Positions 1 to 10,885 of a stretch of 64,000 bases of DNA are shown here, one piece after another. The stretch spans positions 124,001-188,000 of the forward strand of contig NW_026252125.1 of assembly GCF_025399195.1 (NCBI RefSeq), read 5' to 3'. The position numbers and the translations under genes were made by a program. The notes below the pieces were generated by a model. The model saw only the letters and a list, made by a program, of their open reading frames with translations. It searched no databases and was not told the origin of the DNA. Positions within the stretch are counted from its first letter, which is position 1. Each line of letters opens with the position of its first letter. The DNA comes from Umbelopsis ramanniana AG. Its lineage: Eukaryota; Mucoromycota; Umbelopsidomycetes; Umbelopsidales; Umbelopsidaceae.

Positions 1-321
1 CCTGTCAACATCTTGACCCAGCGTCTTTTATAAGGTGTGGTTAATGGTTACTATGCAACATTTAAAGTGAGACGGTTCCATTTCGCGGCAGCCACAGCCC
101 CAGCAATGCTAGTAGATTTTTAGTCAAACGAGTGGCTAAGTTGTTTATTACATCAGCTTGTCGAAGCGATATGCAACGAGGCTCAGTTGTAACGGTAAAA
201 CAACAGCCCGGTTCAACTATGCACTTTTCAGATCTAACATACTGCTGTTGGTCTTTTATAAAAAGACCAGACTTGATGATCCGTCGTAGAGCATCACAAC
301 CTCGTTCAAGAGACACTTATA
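1..321. other. Left edge, upstream of first gene
   Basis: No coding exon is recognisable here. The stretch precedes the first start codon and presumably holds its promoter and leader. Two short overlapping open frames on opposite strands have no family-like motif and look like chance. Confidence 0.5.
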
Positions 322-1691
322 ATGACCATTGAAAACGCTTCGCTCTTCTCTACCAAACATGCCTATAGCTTTTCTCTTCCTGGCATCACCTTGGAGTCTC
401 GCAAAGTCCTGGAAGAGCTGCTCCTGGACAACCATAAAAAATAGTATGTATCATGATGAAACCCTGTATGAGATGTTGCGCTTTTACTTACCCGCCTATA
501 GTCATATCTTCTTCAACGTGAAGCAATTTCACAATCACAATCCACATATATTGCTTGCTGCCGCTGCATTAGGCGCATCACCAGAGGCATTGAGGAAAAT
601 ATACGACATCCACATCACGTATCAGAAGCCATTGATTGCTCCCAAGTATGAGATCACTGACCAGAACTTCACGGATTACCTCTTTGAAGATGAAGCCTAT
701 AGCTCGTACCTTGCTTTCTTCGATAAGAAACTAGAGACCATGTCCATTGAGGAAGTATTTACCAGCTATGCCATCAAGGAGGCCGTTTTGGACAACTTGT
801 TTGCTGGACTTTTCCACCCTTTGATCCATTTTTGCTATGGCCTTGAATTCTCACAAAAGCTTGTCGCTGCTGAAGGTCTGGCTATGGCTTGCGTTCATGG
901 ACAGGACAAAGGGTTCCGCGTACAAGAACTGAATGACATGGAGTACATGCACTTGCAAGGCAAATCCATCAATGACATCTTGGAGGATATTCGCAACGAC
1001 CCTGTTCTCAAACGTTCCCGAAAGTACGATCCAACTACTGACGGCTTTGGCAATATCTCCAGTCCCGAGGAAAGCAAGAGTTTGCTGAAGCATATTGCAC
1101 AGTGGCAGGTTGCAGGTAAGGGAGATATATGTGTCATTTCCACCATCTCAAGCATTTTCTAATTTGATTCTAGCCGACGCAGAAGATATTGATGCTAAAA
1201 TAAAAGAGCTCTATATAGCTTCTGTGGACATCTATGCCGCTTCTCAACGACCTGGAAAGAAGCCTTTACTTGATTTCTACCTCATTCACTTGCTGACCTC
1301 CGTCTACTTTGTTCAAATTCTACTACCTTCACTCCATGTCAAAGATCAAGCCAAGCTACTTCGTGCGTATTTTGCAAAGTTTGCTCAGTGGTACGCAGCC
1401 CGTGGCTCTCCAAAGTTTGACCGCGCAGTGATTTACAACTACCAGTCGACATCTCCTGCAAAGGAGAATCCATGGTTTGAGGTGTGGGACATGGGTATCA
1501 AGAACATGGACTTTCACGTCGTCAAGGTTGTTCGTGCGCTTTCTATGGCCGATGAAATGTTCTCCCCTGAAGGAGATCATTATTATCTCAAAGCCGCTCA
1601 AATGACGGTGGAATGCACTGTTCATGGCGACCCACTTATCCATAACGCCTGGACCCGTAAACCCCCTGGTTATGACGAAGCATGGGAATAA
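322..1691 (+). CDS. Questin oxidase-like protein (DUF4243 family)
   Basis: Three exons (322-443, 502-1115, 1174-1691) give 417 residues. The start at 322 is used because its frame continues across a 58-nt intron into the conserved block. The first junction restores the segment NHKKYHIFFN, followed by FHNHNPHILLAAAALGAS, which is the family's hallmark region near the N terminus. The rest is helical and runs into LLDFYLIHLLTSVYFVQILL and a C-terminal HGDPLIHNAWTRKP segment. The founding member oxidises questin in geodin-type polyketide pathways through a Baeyer-Villiger-like ring opening. Most family members have no known substrate, and no polyketide synthase or partner enzyme lies nearby. I therefore assign only the family; a role in secondary metabolism is not supported here. 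No signal peptide is visible. Family assignment is firm, substrate unknown. Confidence 0.85.
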
Positions 1692-3581
1692 GTGGGCTCG
1701 TTTTGAAGAAATATATTTCTAGGGTCTTAGCTATGTGTGCTTGTAGCGTCCTTTTTTTTTTTCACTATGTATTCAGACTATTAGCATACCTCTTTTCTAT
1801 GTAGAACATTTATATTTTTTGACTAAACCCATTCGAATCAATCTCCCTTACGTTCAAATCAAAGGCAATTCATTTCCAGTGAATAGGAAAAATACGGGAA
1901 TATGAATCACGAATATTTTTCCTTCGGTTGACCACGCTCATGTAGTGTCCTTGTTACCCAAAGTCATGTAGACTCCAAAAATGGACTAGAAGAGTTACTC
2001 CTAACAGTAGGTGTTTTATTCTCTCTTTCAATGTTGTTACGCAGGCTTTCTAATAGCTTAATTTTCTTCACTCTTGCATTTTTTGCTTTTCTAACAAACT
2101 TAGCAAACTTGGAAGTAAACTCGCTTAGTACAATACAGTAAAGAAGCATGGACAATACAGTAGCCAGTGGGTTATTGTTTGGTAGTAGTATTAGCTGCAT
2201 GTCACGAGGTAAACACTGAACACCATGTATCGTAAAACTTGCTTTGAAAAGAGCTATAGAAGGCTCAATGATATCGGTGCCGTGCCGTACCGTACCGAGG
2301 TCTGACCTTCCATTGACCGCTCAATGGACGGCTCCTCTTACCACCAAGGTATGGTTAACTCCCTGCCGAGTTTCACGTTTGCCGCTGCTCTGATCCGTTC
2401 TTCTTCCGTAGACCAAGCCCATGGACTCCCCTATGGCAACAGAGTAATACACTTGAGTCAGGCATCTTGCGATATGCAGGTAAATTCTGTGTTGAGGTTT
2501 ATGTACACATCAAACATTAAAGCCACCAAGTCACTCCCCCGCGAACGGTGTCTCAAAATGGGCAGCTGCGGGTCAGGGCAGTGCTGGGCGGGGCCGGTGT
2601 TGGAAAGAGTATGAGAAAAAAAATTTTTTGCAGGCGGGGCAAGGAAAATGCTGTACGGAATTAAATTGAATAAATCCCTGAAACTTTCCATATTATCAAT
2701 ATGTAAGTGTTCTCTTTAACTCTTCGTTCGAATTTCTAAGCGGTGGGAGTGATTAGAAAAGGTTAGTTGAGTCCGCGGGATGACAGACTTTGGATGGGAC
2801 TTTTTTTTCGAGGTATGTCACAGACAGAATGCAGACACAACGTCCCATACCGTTTCGTAGTCATCATCAACATCCTCTTGTTGACGGTTACAACGCGAAA
2901 TATCATATGACTATTCTCCGACGTTATTTGGTTAGGTAATCTCAGCAAGCCACGATAAGGTGTCTCCGAGGAGGCTTTGCTAACTGTGGGGGCAGTATCA
3001 AAAAAGTGTGGAGGGGGTGTACAGGTGAGATAGAGCGCTATATTAGAGAAATATGAGAGCGGGTAGGTAGCTGTACACAAGTCATGGGAATGTAAAGTGA
3101 AGTAATGGGATACTCTGTATCTGAAATATATAAATTACTGCTACGTACCGCTTTTACTGTCGACACATCAAAGAGCTCTGTGTCCCCGAAAGGCCGCGGA
3201 GATCATGGTTTTCGCAAACACTGGATTAGGTGAGAGTGGGGTGTGGAGTTGCCCGAAAAAGTCTGCATCAAAAGCATTCAGCTAGGTTCTATGCAGTCAA
3301 AGTATTTTGAAAAGCTGCTATAGAGCTATACCTTATCAACATTTGGCTTTCTTCTAGTGTGAACGTAGAGTGGTGGATCTGTGCGTAGCTTATCTGAGAT
3401 TGGGATATTTAGTGTGGTGTGGGGTTGACAACCCAATATCTTACGTCGAAAAAATTTCTTTCACCGGAAAGCTTGCTTACGTTACTTCCGTTTTATCTAA
3501 TCCCCACATTCAACCTGAGTGGGACGAATCGGGTTAACATTATTTTTAAGGTGGCTGAACTCTCTGGGAGCTGATCGAATG
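1692..3581. other. Intergenic region, no gene seen
   Basis: About 1.9 kb without a convincing gene. A few open frames of 77-105 codons exist on both strands, but they lack splice-linked partners, domain motifs and a sensible start context. A short tandem of GTACCG-like units lies near 2286-2300. The right end serves as promoter for the sugar transporter. Confidence 0.5.
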
Positions 3582-3589
3582 TATATAAA
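3582..3589 (+). promoter_or_regulatory. TATA box of the sugar transporter
   Basis: A TATATAAA element lies about 60 nt upstream of the first usable ATG at 3650, a normal spacing for a TATA-driven fungal gene. It suggests strongly regulated expression, as is common for sugar transporters. Confidence 0.6.
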
Positions 3590-3649
3590 TGGGAGGAGCT
3601 TTGATCAGTGAACAGCTCCAGGCACTGTTTCTTTAATACATCAATCAAC

Positions 3650-5257
3650 ATGGGCAAAGTAGAACTTTACGTCGCCTCAATCCTCGCAGGTCTCTGCCAA
3701 GTGTATATTGGTTACGACAGTAACACCTTTTCATCTGTTCTTGTCATCGACAAATGGAAGGACTTCATGGGTAACCCCAGCGACGTTGAAGAAGGCTCAT
3801 TACAAACATGCTATACCGTTCCTACTATTATTCTTGCTATCTTTGTTGCACCTTATATCCAAGATCGTTGGGGCCGACGTCTCGTAAGTTGAAGAAACAA
3901 GAGCGATAAAAAAAACTTGTTTCTTTGCCTTCAGGTCAACTAATCGATATACAGTCTATGAGTTTAGGTTCTGCTATTATCGTTGTCGCTGCTTTGGTTA
4001 TGGCTCTCACACCCAATAAGATTGGTTTCTGGGCTGGAAGAGTTGTTCTGTAAGTTTCACTTACCCATGAAACAACGCTCCAAAAGTACCATATACTCAT
4101 TTTTTCTTTACAGTGGTGTTGGTCAGGCTTTCGTTTACGCTGCTCCCACATATATGTCTGAATGTGCTACCCGCACCATTCGTGGTCGAATCGTCGGTAT
4201 CTGGCAAATTACCTGGGCTTTTGGTGCTCTTATCTCCACTGTTATTGCTATCGGAGCTACCAGCAACCCTTCATTGGGCGAATGGCAATGGCGTTTGATC
4301 GAAATCACTCAAGTTGTTATCCCATCCATCGTTGCTGTTGGTATCTGGTTCGTTCCTGAATCACCTCGATGGCTCGTTGAACATGATCACATTGAGAAGG
4401 CTCGTGATGCCCTCAACCGCCTCCGTACCGCTGAAGATGATGTTGAAAAGGAATTGGCTGATATCATTGAAGCTGTCAGATGGGAAAAGGAAAACACCAC
4501 CAAACTTTCCATTCGCGAAGTCTTTGTCGACAAATCTCTTCGTCACCGTCTCCTTATTGCCTGCTTCCTCAATCTTTTCAACCAAGTTTGCGGTAACAAC
4601 GCCATGAACAACTTCGGTTCCCAAGTCTACTTGGCTGCTTTCGCCTCTTCTTCCATTGCTCTTACTATGCAAGCTGTCCAAGACGTCGTCCAGATGGTCG
4701 GTGCTATGATTGCTATCTTGTGGATTGACAGAATTGGTCGTAGAAGAGCCTTGTTCTGGGGTGCTCTTTTCATGTGCGTCATGCTTATCATTGCTGGTGC
4801 CATCCCAGTCGGACTCGGTGGAGACAACATCACTAAGAACACTGGTGCCGCTGCCGTCATGGTTTTGGCTATCTGCCTCTTCTATCTCGCTTTCGGCCCA
4901 TCATGGGGTGCTTCTGTCTGGATCGTTACTACTGAAATCTTCCCTATGAACGTTCGTGCCCAGTTGGTCGGTATCTCTTCCCAATTCCAAAACATCGGTT
5001 CCCTTGCCCTCAGCCAGGCCTTCCCTACTATGTTCACCAAACTCTCCTACAAATCCATGTTTGTCTTTGCTGGTTTCAACATCTTCATGGCTATTGTCGT
5101 TTGGTTCTATCTTCCCGAAACCAAGGGCGTTTCCCTTGAAGAAATTGATGAAATCTTCGGAGGTGTCAACCGTGTCCAAGCCCAGAGAGAAAAGGAGGGT
5201 ATTGCTGATGACAAGGATGCTGTCGTTGTCGATGAGAAGAAGGATTCTATGGTTTAA
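3650..5257 (+). CDS. MFS sugar transporter (sugar porter family)
   Basis: Three exons (3650-3883, 3955-4049, 4114-5257) encode 490 residues with about 12 membrane segments. Family motifs are clear: DRWGRR after the second helix, VPESPRWLVE before the central loop, an R/KR-rich loop at DRIGRRRA, and the terminal PETKGVSLEEIDEIFGG signature. The start at 3650 is the first ATG in frame; an upstream in-frame GTG is not a credible eukaryotic start. It should import hexoses or disaccharides by proton symport at the plasma membrane. The short N terminus and the NPSDVEEGSLQTCY loop are nearest, as I recall them, to fungal lactose/quinate-type permeases, but the substrate cannot be read from sequence. 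The C-terminal tail is short and acidic. Codon use is strongly pyrimidine-ending, consistent with high expression. Confidence 0.93.
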
Positions 5258-6352
5258 TTTTAGTTCCACTCATCCCAGGCTCTGACTGCTGTGCTGTTGG
5301 TAGCCTAGATACATTATCAATTCCCAAATATTAATATTTTTTGAAAAGAAAAAAATTCACTTTTACAAACCAACCTACTCTCTTGGTTTGGTATACTTAT
5401 TAAAACGTAATACAAATCATCTTGTAAATGACTTTTTGACAATGTATACAACGTGCAGACCAAACTCATCGCGTGCAGTCGCTCACCTCTATCAACTGAT
5501 GATCTATCCACCTCCGTCATCGCAATATACCCTTAATCAGTTTAGACCCTTAGTATGGCGAATAAAAATGTGAACATGAACAACCAAAATGTGAAAGAAG
5601 TAACCAGATATGGCATCGCCAGCATAAAGCTTAACCCGTATAAAAAATGTGTTAGATAGTAACTGATTTACCAATAAACTTTCCCTCTGCACACGTAATC
5701 AAGTCTCCCTCCCTGGGAACACGGTTTACACTCTTCAACTAGCCAGGCTCTCGTAACTCAGATTCATTCTCCCATCGCGACATCCTTTACATACGTTGGC
5801 AGCTAAGGGGAGTTGGGGTCCCATCCCACCATTTCACCCACATGGGCAAGTACTTGTGTTTACGTGCATTTACAAGTAACATCGTGCCCTGTTTCAACCT
5901 AGACTTCGGCGCACACAAACTGGAAGGAACCAAGGACCGCTGTACCTCCGCTTGTGTCTTGTTGCAGATGACTGCAGGAAAACTAGACACGCGAGTCCGT
6001 TTGTAGCTTTGAAGGAAAAAAAAAAAATTGTACACACTTACGGTACCTCGGATGGTTCACCTATGCTTTCTCTTACCGGTATCTTTTAACAAAAGTACCG
6101 TGCAGGCGCGCGGGAGTCAAGGTTGAAACGCTCTGGATAAGGCTGCGGGAAAAAGGGGACTACGGATGAAAACCTTATAGGTCAGATTGGCCCCGGTCAC
6201 TCGCTTGGGTTACCTTACACTAATCAAAACGCCTCGATCAATAAGCTAAGCACAAAGATATCGACCCACTGTGCTCAAAAAAATAACGGTCCAACGTAAA
6301 TGGAAAAGCTTTCAGCAAACATCCTTCCATGCGGGTGGTTTGTTTGGTCAAT
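5258..6352. other. Intergenic region, no gene seen
   Basis: Downstream of the transporter stop there is an AT-rich 3' region and then about 0.8 kb in which no exon with family similarity or matched splice sites could be found. Short frames on either strand look random. Confidence 0.45.
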
Positions 6353-6893
6353 ATGGACAAGATCGAATCTGATCTCACCCTCAAGGTTGATCGACGAGTG
6401 TCAACTGTATGTACTGGGAAGTGACACTAACCAAGATGAACAAATTAAGCTTTGTCATGCAATCACGGAATGCACTTATGGACAACCCGACTCATGCTGA
6501 AGAAGGTTCATGCAAGCATACCATACATCTCATTCTCTATTCTCGACATTATTGATAGAACGCTCTCTTCAAAATCGTTAGAATAGGCGCGTTGACACGG
6601 ACATTTTTATTCTCATGCAGTTGCCCACTATGGTGGGCCAACCCTCCTACTCATGCTTGCCATATGTTGGTCCAACATACTCGAGGCTGTTATCGTTGGA
6701 TTTGTTCTTTCCCAAAATGAACAAAAGGCTTTTTCCATTCAACTCTAATGTTACCTTCGGAGATCCCACCGTTGTTTGGATTCAAAGTAAAGGAAGATAT
6801 GGATGGCTCCAAGGATATGGTTGCTCTTGACGAGAAGTACGGCTCTGTAGCGCTTAGTAGCTAATTATATTGGTATATATGTCTCAGAGGGAC
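6353..6893 (+). pseudogene. Relict of an MFS transporter gene
   Basis: Several short frames resemble pieces of one MFS transporter, in the right order. At 6353 a start codon opens MDKIESDLTLKVDRRVST, like the cytosolic N-terminal KxDRRV segment of allantoate/anion-cation symporters. Around 6436-6550 a frame reads NPTHAEEGS, close to NPSDVEEGS in the intact sugar porter upstream. At 6627-6750 comes a hydrophobic helix, AHYGGPTLLLMLAICWSNIL, followed by NEQKA as at the end of such carriers. A charged tail ending DEKYGSVALSS stops near 6853. The roughly 400 residues of membrane core expected between are missing, so it cannot be functional. The two similarities point to slightly different MFS subfamilies, so the exact parent is open. 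It may be a decayed duplicate next to the living transporter. Confidence 0.35.
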
Positions 6894-7943
6894 AGTGCCG
6901 TTTAGAAAACGGCTCCTAATGAAGACAATTTCGGGGTCAACCCTACCAATATATGAAAAAGCTTTATCCAAACATCTATCGTTCGAGGCAGCAGAGAATA
7001 ACGCGCTTAACTTGCCATCAATTCCTCCCGGTAGATTCCATGGTTTTCGTCAAAGGCGTCTTCGTGACAGCTTTATCAAGAAAAGTGCATGCATGCAATT
7101 TTAAAACTCCATTTCCACCACATTTATATTTTCTTCAAGGACGTCTGCCGTTGTTCCATTGGTCTTCCCGAAATGTATCCAAAAAAATATAATGTCTCAA
7201 ATTTCCAATAGCAATGACCCTAATTTTCATACTCAACATCAAGTGAAATACGCTGCAGCTACCATGATAACATCTCTCGAAACATCAATGGTAGTTAGTG
7301 TGGCCGTTTTGTAGTTGCAAGGCAACAGGTACGTCTTTCAAGTCGAGTTTTTCTTTTGATCGACAGAAATCCCCGCATGATAACAAATAAAGTTATCCTA
7401 TAGAAAAAAGAATATCGAAGAACACATGTCTCACTCTACATCCTCTCGCAAACCATTGAACCTTCCTGCACATCACAAGATAGTTGGCAGCACTGTACAT
7501 ATTATCTTTCCTCGTTGTTTTTTTCCTTGCCAAGCTTTATTTCATCTCAAAAGGTGCTAGGCATGAAACATACTGTTTGACCGCATCCGGACCTTGGCGT
7601 TAAAACCAGGCCTACTGAAGTAAATATTGCCCAAATCTACGGGAACAAGCATAAAGGTTGATATGCATTTGCAACAGGAGCGTAGACTGTTGCAGTCAAA
7701 AGCTTTAGCTCGGTCTCGGCCCACCTGTAAATATTAATCACACAAATAAAAAAGTGATTGTAAGCCGTCTTGCTTCAGTGACAATTCACTAGAATATCCC
7801 TTTTATGTGATGGCTCTAATCGGGCGGTTTGGTTTTCAAAAGCACTTTCTACTCCTTTTTCATATAAAGACAATGTGAAGAGCTATACAATTAATGATGG
7901 TATGAAAAAAGGTGATACGAACGATGACAAGTGCAAATAAAAT
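6894..7943. other. Gap before the SVP26 gene, one orphan exon-like stretch
   Basis: This kilobase contains the 3' flank of SVP26 and nothing I can name. On the minus strand, positions about 7726-7637, a TTTACAG acceptor-like site is followed by an open frame of about 30 codons ending in a stop. No partner exon was found, so it is not called as a gene. Confidence 0.4.
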
Positions 7944-8941
7944 CTACATCATTTTGCGATTGTCAAGACCACCGCCGCCATAAGGATTCCGTAAAGATGA
8001 CGAAAGACCAGCATTGGGTGTGATATTGTACTCCTGAACATTGATATGGGAAGATGGAAGAGAGTCATCCTTCCTTCTAGTAACATAGCCAAGGATCGTT
8101 TTGAACAGACCTTGTTTTCGCTGCGATGGTATAGCGTCTGCAGCCGCGGGATCTGTGAGAATAATTAGCGTTTGCCAAAATGGGTTGATCGTGATAATAG
8201 TGACTGAACTCACCACTGAGTGGCAACGCGTTATCATTTGCACTGAGACTGATAAAGTAAGCAAATGGAATGAGCCAGACACATACGCCAAAGAAGGCGG
8301 CAATGTCCATGAAAGGCGTGTAATGGCGAGTAAAGTATTGGAACCATACAAAATGATCAATCAAAACGAGTACTAAACGCCGAGAATGTAAGCAAGAAAA
8401 GATAAGCAGAATCCAGAATAATGACAGATACGTACCACAACTAGCAAGGAATGGCGGGCTGGTGAGACTGATGAATGGAAATGTCTGTAGGTTCATACTG
8501 TACACTCCATGACATGCAAGCGAGAACAGTATTTGAAAGAATGGCTTCCGGTCAAAAATCCATAGGCACACGTGTATAAACACCACCGTCTGCAAACACC
8601 CCCAAAGGTTAATATACAGGCACCTGTCCTTCCCTATCCAAAACCCTGAACGTACCCCCGTGGCGTATTTTATGATCTTTTTCGTGAAGACTGTGTATTC
8701 TTCGACCTAGGTACCGTTTGACATTAACAACAATGGAGTGATGATCAAGGTGAGGACGCTACTTACAAGCTCGGCTAGGTAGTACAAGCCGCAAGCTACC
8801 GTGATTGAAACACATGATTAGAAAACAATTAGGGCAATGCCAGGCAATCAACAGGTTGTTGGTTGACTCACCCAAACTCAGAACGACGAAGCAAAATGCT
8901 AGAATGGTTGCCCCATATGCGACGAGGTGCAGAAAAGACAT
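7944..8941 (-). CDS. SVP26: SVP26/TEX261-family COPII cargo adaptor
   Basis: Six exons on the minus strand (8941-8872, 8795-8767, 8706-8656, 8589-8436, 8372-8214, 8152-7944) give 223 residues, close to yeast Svp26 at 228. The protein starts MSFLHLVAYGATILAF and has about four membrane helices, with the family blocks GLYYLAELVEEYTVFTKKII, VYSMNLQTFPFISLTSP and DHFVWFQYF. Known members sit in early Golgi and ER membranes and load mannosyltransferases and other type II proteins into COPII vesicles. A hydrophilic cytosolic C tail of about 70 residues, rich in Ser/Asn/Gly and ending NRKMM, follows the last helix and is likely lineage-specific. The 29-nt second exon is unusually small but is required to keep phase and the LYYLAELVEEY motif. 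All introns have GT-AG ends. Confidence 0.93.
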
Positions 8942-9320
8942 GTTGGGAAAATGGGAAATGCGAAGCACTTGACAAGCTGGAATGCACTTGTGAAGAGTTG
9001 TAAGTCTCTCGGCACCGAGTTTTCCAGTGAACGTGAAAGATTGGAGATAGCCGTTGCACTAACTGAGATTTTGGGAACGAAATTTAAATTTTTCGTGCTA
9101 AAGTCAGACTTTCTTAAGGTATCTTGAACACATTCATCACACGGGATATTTGCGCTCAACCAATATTCAGCTAGCTAGCTCTTGGCTGCTCTCATATTAC
9201 TCTGCTTTCGTTATAGAACGCAAAAGATTTTCACCGTAGGCAAACTCCAAGTCCATAGTCACTTTTATGGAAAATCCTAGATAACTTCTTCGACCCTACA
9301 TTAACTTTATTGAGTTACGT
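8942..9320. other. Intergenic, upstream of SVP26
   Basis: The region carries the SVP26 promoter and the 3' end of the next minus-strand gene. Short open frames in it overlap on both strands and show no family features. Confidence 0.4.
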
Positions 9321-9980
9321 TCAGACTACGTTGGCATTTTGATTGAGATCATGAGTCGATGAAGTTGACGGCTGATTTGATTTTTTGACGAATTTTGCAT
9401 GAAACTCTTCAAATTGAAAAACCTCCAGATACTTGTGGATGATGTCTTCGAACTCGGGTGGATAGAATCCTGCGTACTGCCAGTTTCGAATACCAATAAG
9501 CTTGTTGTCTTTTAAAACAAAGCTTTTATAATAGAGTGCGTTGTGGCAAAAAACGTAATCTTTGGAGAAAGTGGTGTTTCGCAACTCGTTGAGAATGGTC
9601 TTTCCCAGCTGCGTCTCTATTAGATCTGGCGGCACTCCAGCATTAGGGTGATTAAATGTACCATTCACTCCCTTCTCGAAATCATCAATGAGATAAGCCA
9701 GATAGTCAGAGAAACAACGGATGATGGGTGTGACTATTCCGTGGAACATGCCGACTTCATCGCGGTGCATGCCCAGGAACTTCACCCAGTAAGGAAGGCT
9801 AGACGCGGACCTGAGGTGTTCCTTAAATTTCATAGCGTCTTGCATAATTTCGTATTTATGAGGATGACTGTACCATTCCTCCAACGTTTCTATGGTGTCA
9901 CCTACGATATCCTCGCCAATTAGAATGGAAGTCTTGTTTATAGTTTTTGCGTATTTGATGGGACTAATCTTCATTTTCAT
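9321..9980 (-). CDS. APH/choline-kinase-like pseudokinase
   Basis: A single uninterrupted frame of 219 codons. The second half matches the C-lobe of the aminoglycoside/choline phosphotransferase fold: VFCHNALYYKSFVLKDN, then GIRNWQYAGFYPPEFE. In active relatives these read HGDLxxxN and IDWExAGxYPxxxE. Here the catalytic Asp of HGD is replaced (HNAL), the downstream Asn is absent (YYKS) and the metal-binding Asp of IDW is replaced (RNW). The nucleotide-binding N-lobe is also largely missing. The frame is nevertheless clean and ends in a Ser/Asn-rich tail, so it looks like a maintained, catalytically dead protein rather than fresh debris. The substrate-side Tyr/Pro/Glu block is intact, which would fit a binding or regulatory role. 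Expression is not proven; an unrecognised upstream exon is possible. Confidence 0.65.
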   Translation of the reverse strand: MKMKISPIKYAKTINKTSILIGEDIVGDTIETLEEWYSHPHKYEIMQDAMKFKEHLRSASSLPYWVKFLGMHRDEVGMFHGIVTPIIRCFSDYLAYLIDDFEKGVNGTFNHPNAGVPPDLIETQLGKTILNELRNTTFSKDYVFCHNALYYKSFVLKDNKLIGIRNWQYAGFYPPEFEDIIHKYLEVFQFEEFHAKFVKKSNQPSTSSTHDLNQNANVV

Positions 9981-10808
9981 GGCTGCTAGATTGAATTGTC
10001 TTTGAAAGAAAAGCTAATCTTGGAAGCTTGAGTAACCATGCCGCGACCTGAGTAGATTCTGAGTTGTGCATCTTATTTTAAGCATGTCAGTAGTTACACC
10101 GGTTCACAACGAGCGATTTACTCGTATTGCCAAAGTATATCCCACTGCACACGCTCAACTCATCTTAAGGCTTTGACGCATGAAAGGCTCTAAGCAGGCC
10201 TGTAGGGTGCATTGCGTGACTTGGGCCCGTCGTGGCAACCAAACAGCTCAAGTCATATATGGATAACCATGTTCCTCTCTGTTACTTTTCTGTTGTTCTT
10301 GTATTCTATTTACAAATCTTGGATGATTCTGGAAATGTAAAAGTTGGTATACTGGCAATCACCTATCAAATGACATATGAAAGCCTGGGGTGATCATATT
10401 TATGACCATATGACATCCCGTTTCTTACCATTCGCTAAAATATGAATCCTGAATGTGAAAAAACGCCTGCCGCGAATGACAGTATTCAATAATAAGCGAC
10501 CACAATCGATTGGCAAGACACATTTAATAATGCGTTTATATATTTTGATAGATATGGTAGCAAGGGGAAGGGGTCGACCAAAGTGTTGTCAAGCACCAAT
10601 AATACAAACACTGGCTTTCACTTGAAAGATGGGGGCCACAGAACAGCATCTTAAGCTACAGATTACTTACAATAACTGTAAGTCTAGTTGCGCGCTGAAC
10701 CGACTTCCTTAAATATTTATTTTTTCTTACAGAAAAACACTCTTCCCCAAAGTAAAGTAGTTCCTGCAACGTGATACCACACACACAGACATCGTATTGG
10801 CCATGTGG
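9981..10808. other. Intergenic, divergent promoters
   Basis: The stretch separates the minus-strand pseudokinase from the plus-strand lipase. No coding frame of note was found. It should hold the promoters of both genes. Confidence 0.45.
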
Positions 10809-10815
10809 TATATAA
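10809..10815 (+). promoter_or_regulatory. TATA box of the ATG15 lipase gene
   Basis: A TATATAA element lies 71 nt before the ATG at 10886 and only 14 nt before an in-frame ATG at 10829. Transcription normally begins tens of bases downstream of a TATA box, which favours 10886 as the used start. Confidence 0.45.
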
Positions 10816-10885
10816 TTATGTCATAAAAATGATCATAACACTTGAATCCCGCTTGTCACCTTTTTTAGCGCTTTTCACCTTCGCT

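Noticed and set aside
3608-3649. Upstream GTG start for the sugar transporter
   Set aside because: GTG is not a normal nuclear start; the ATG at 3650 has a suitable TATA distance and family-like N terminus.
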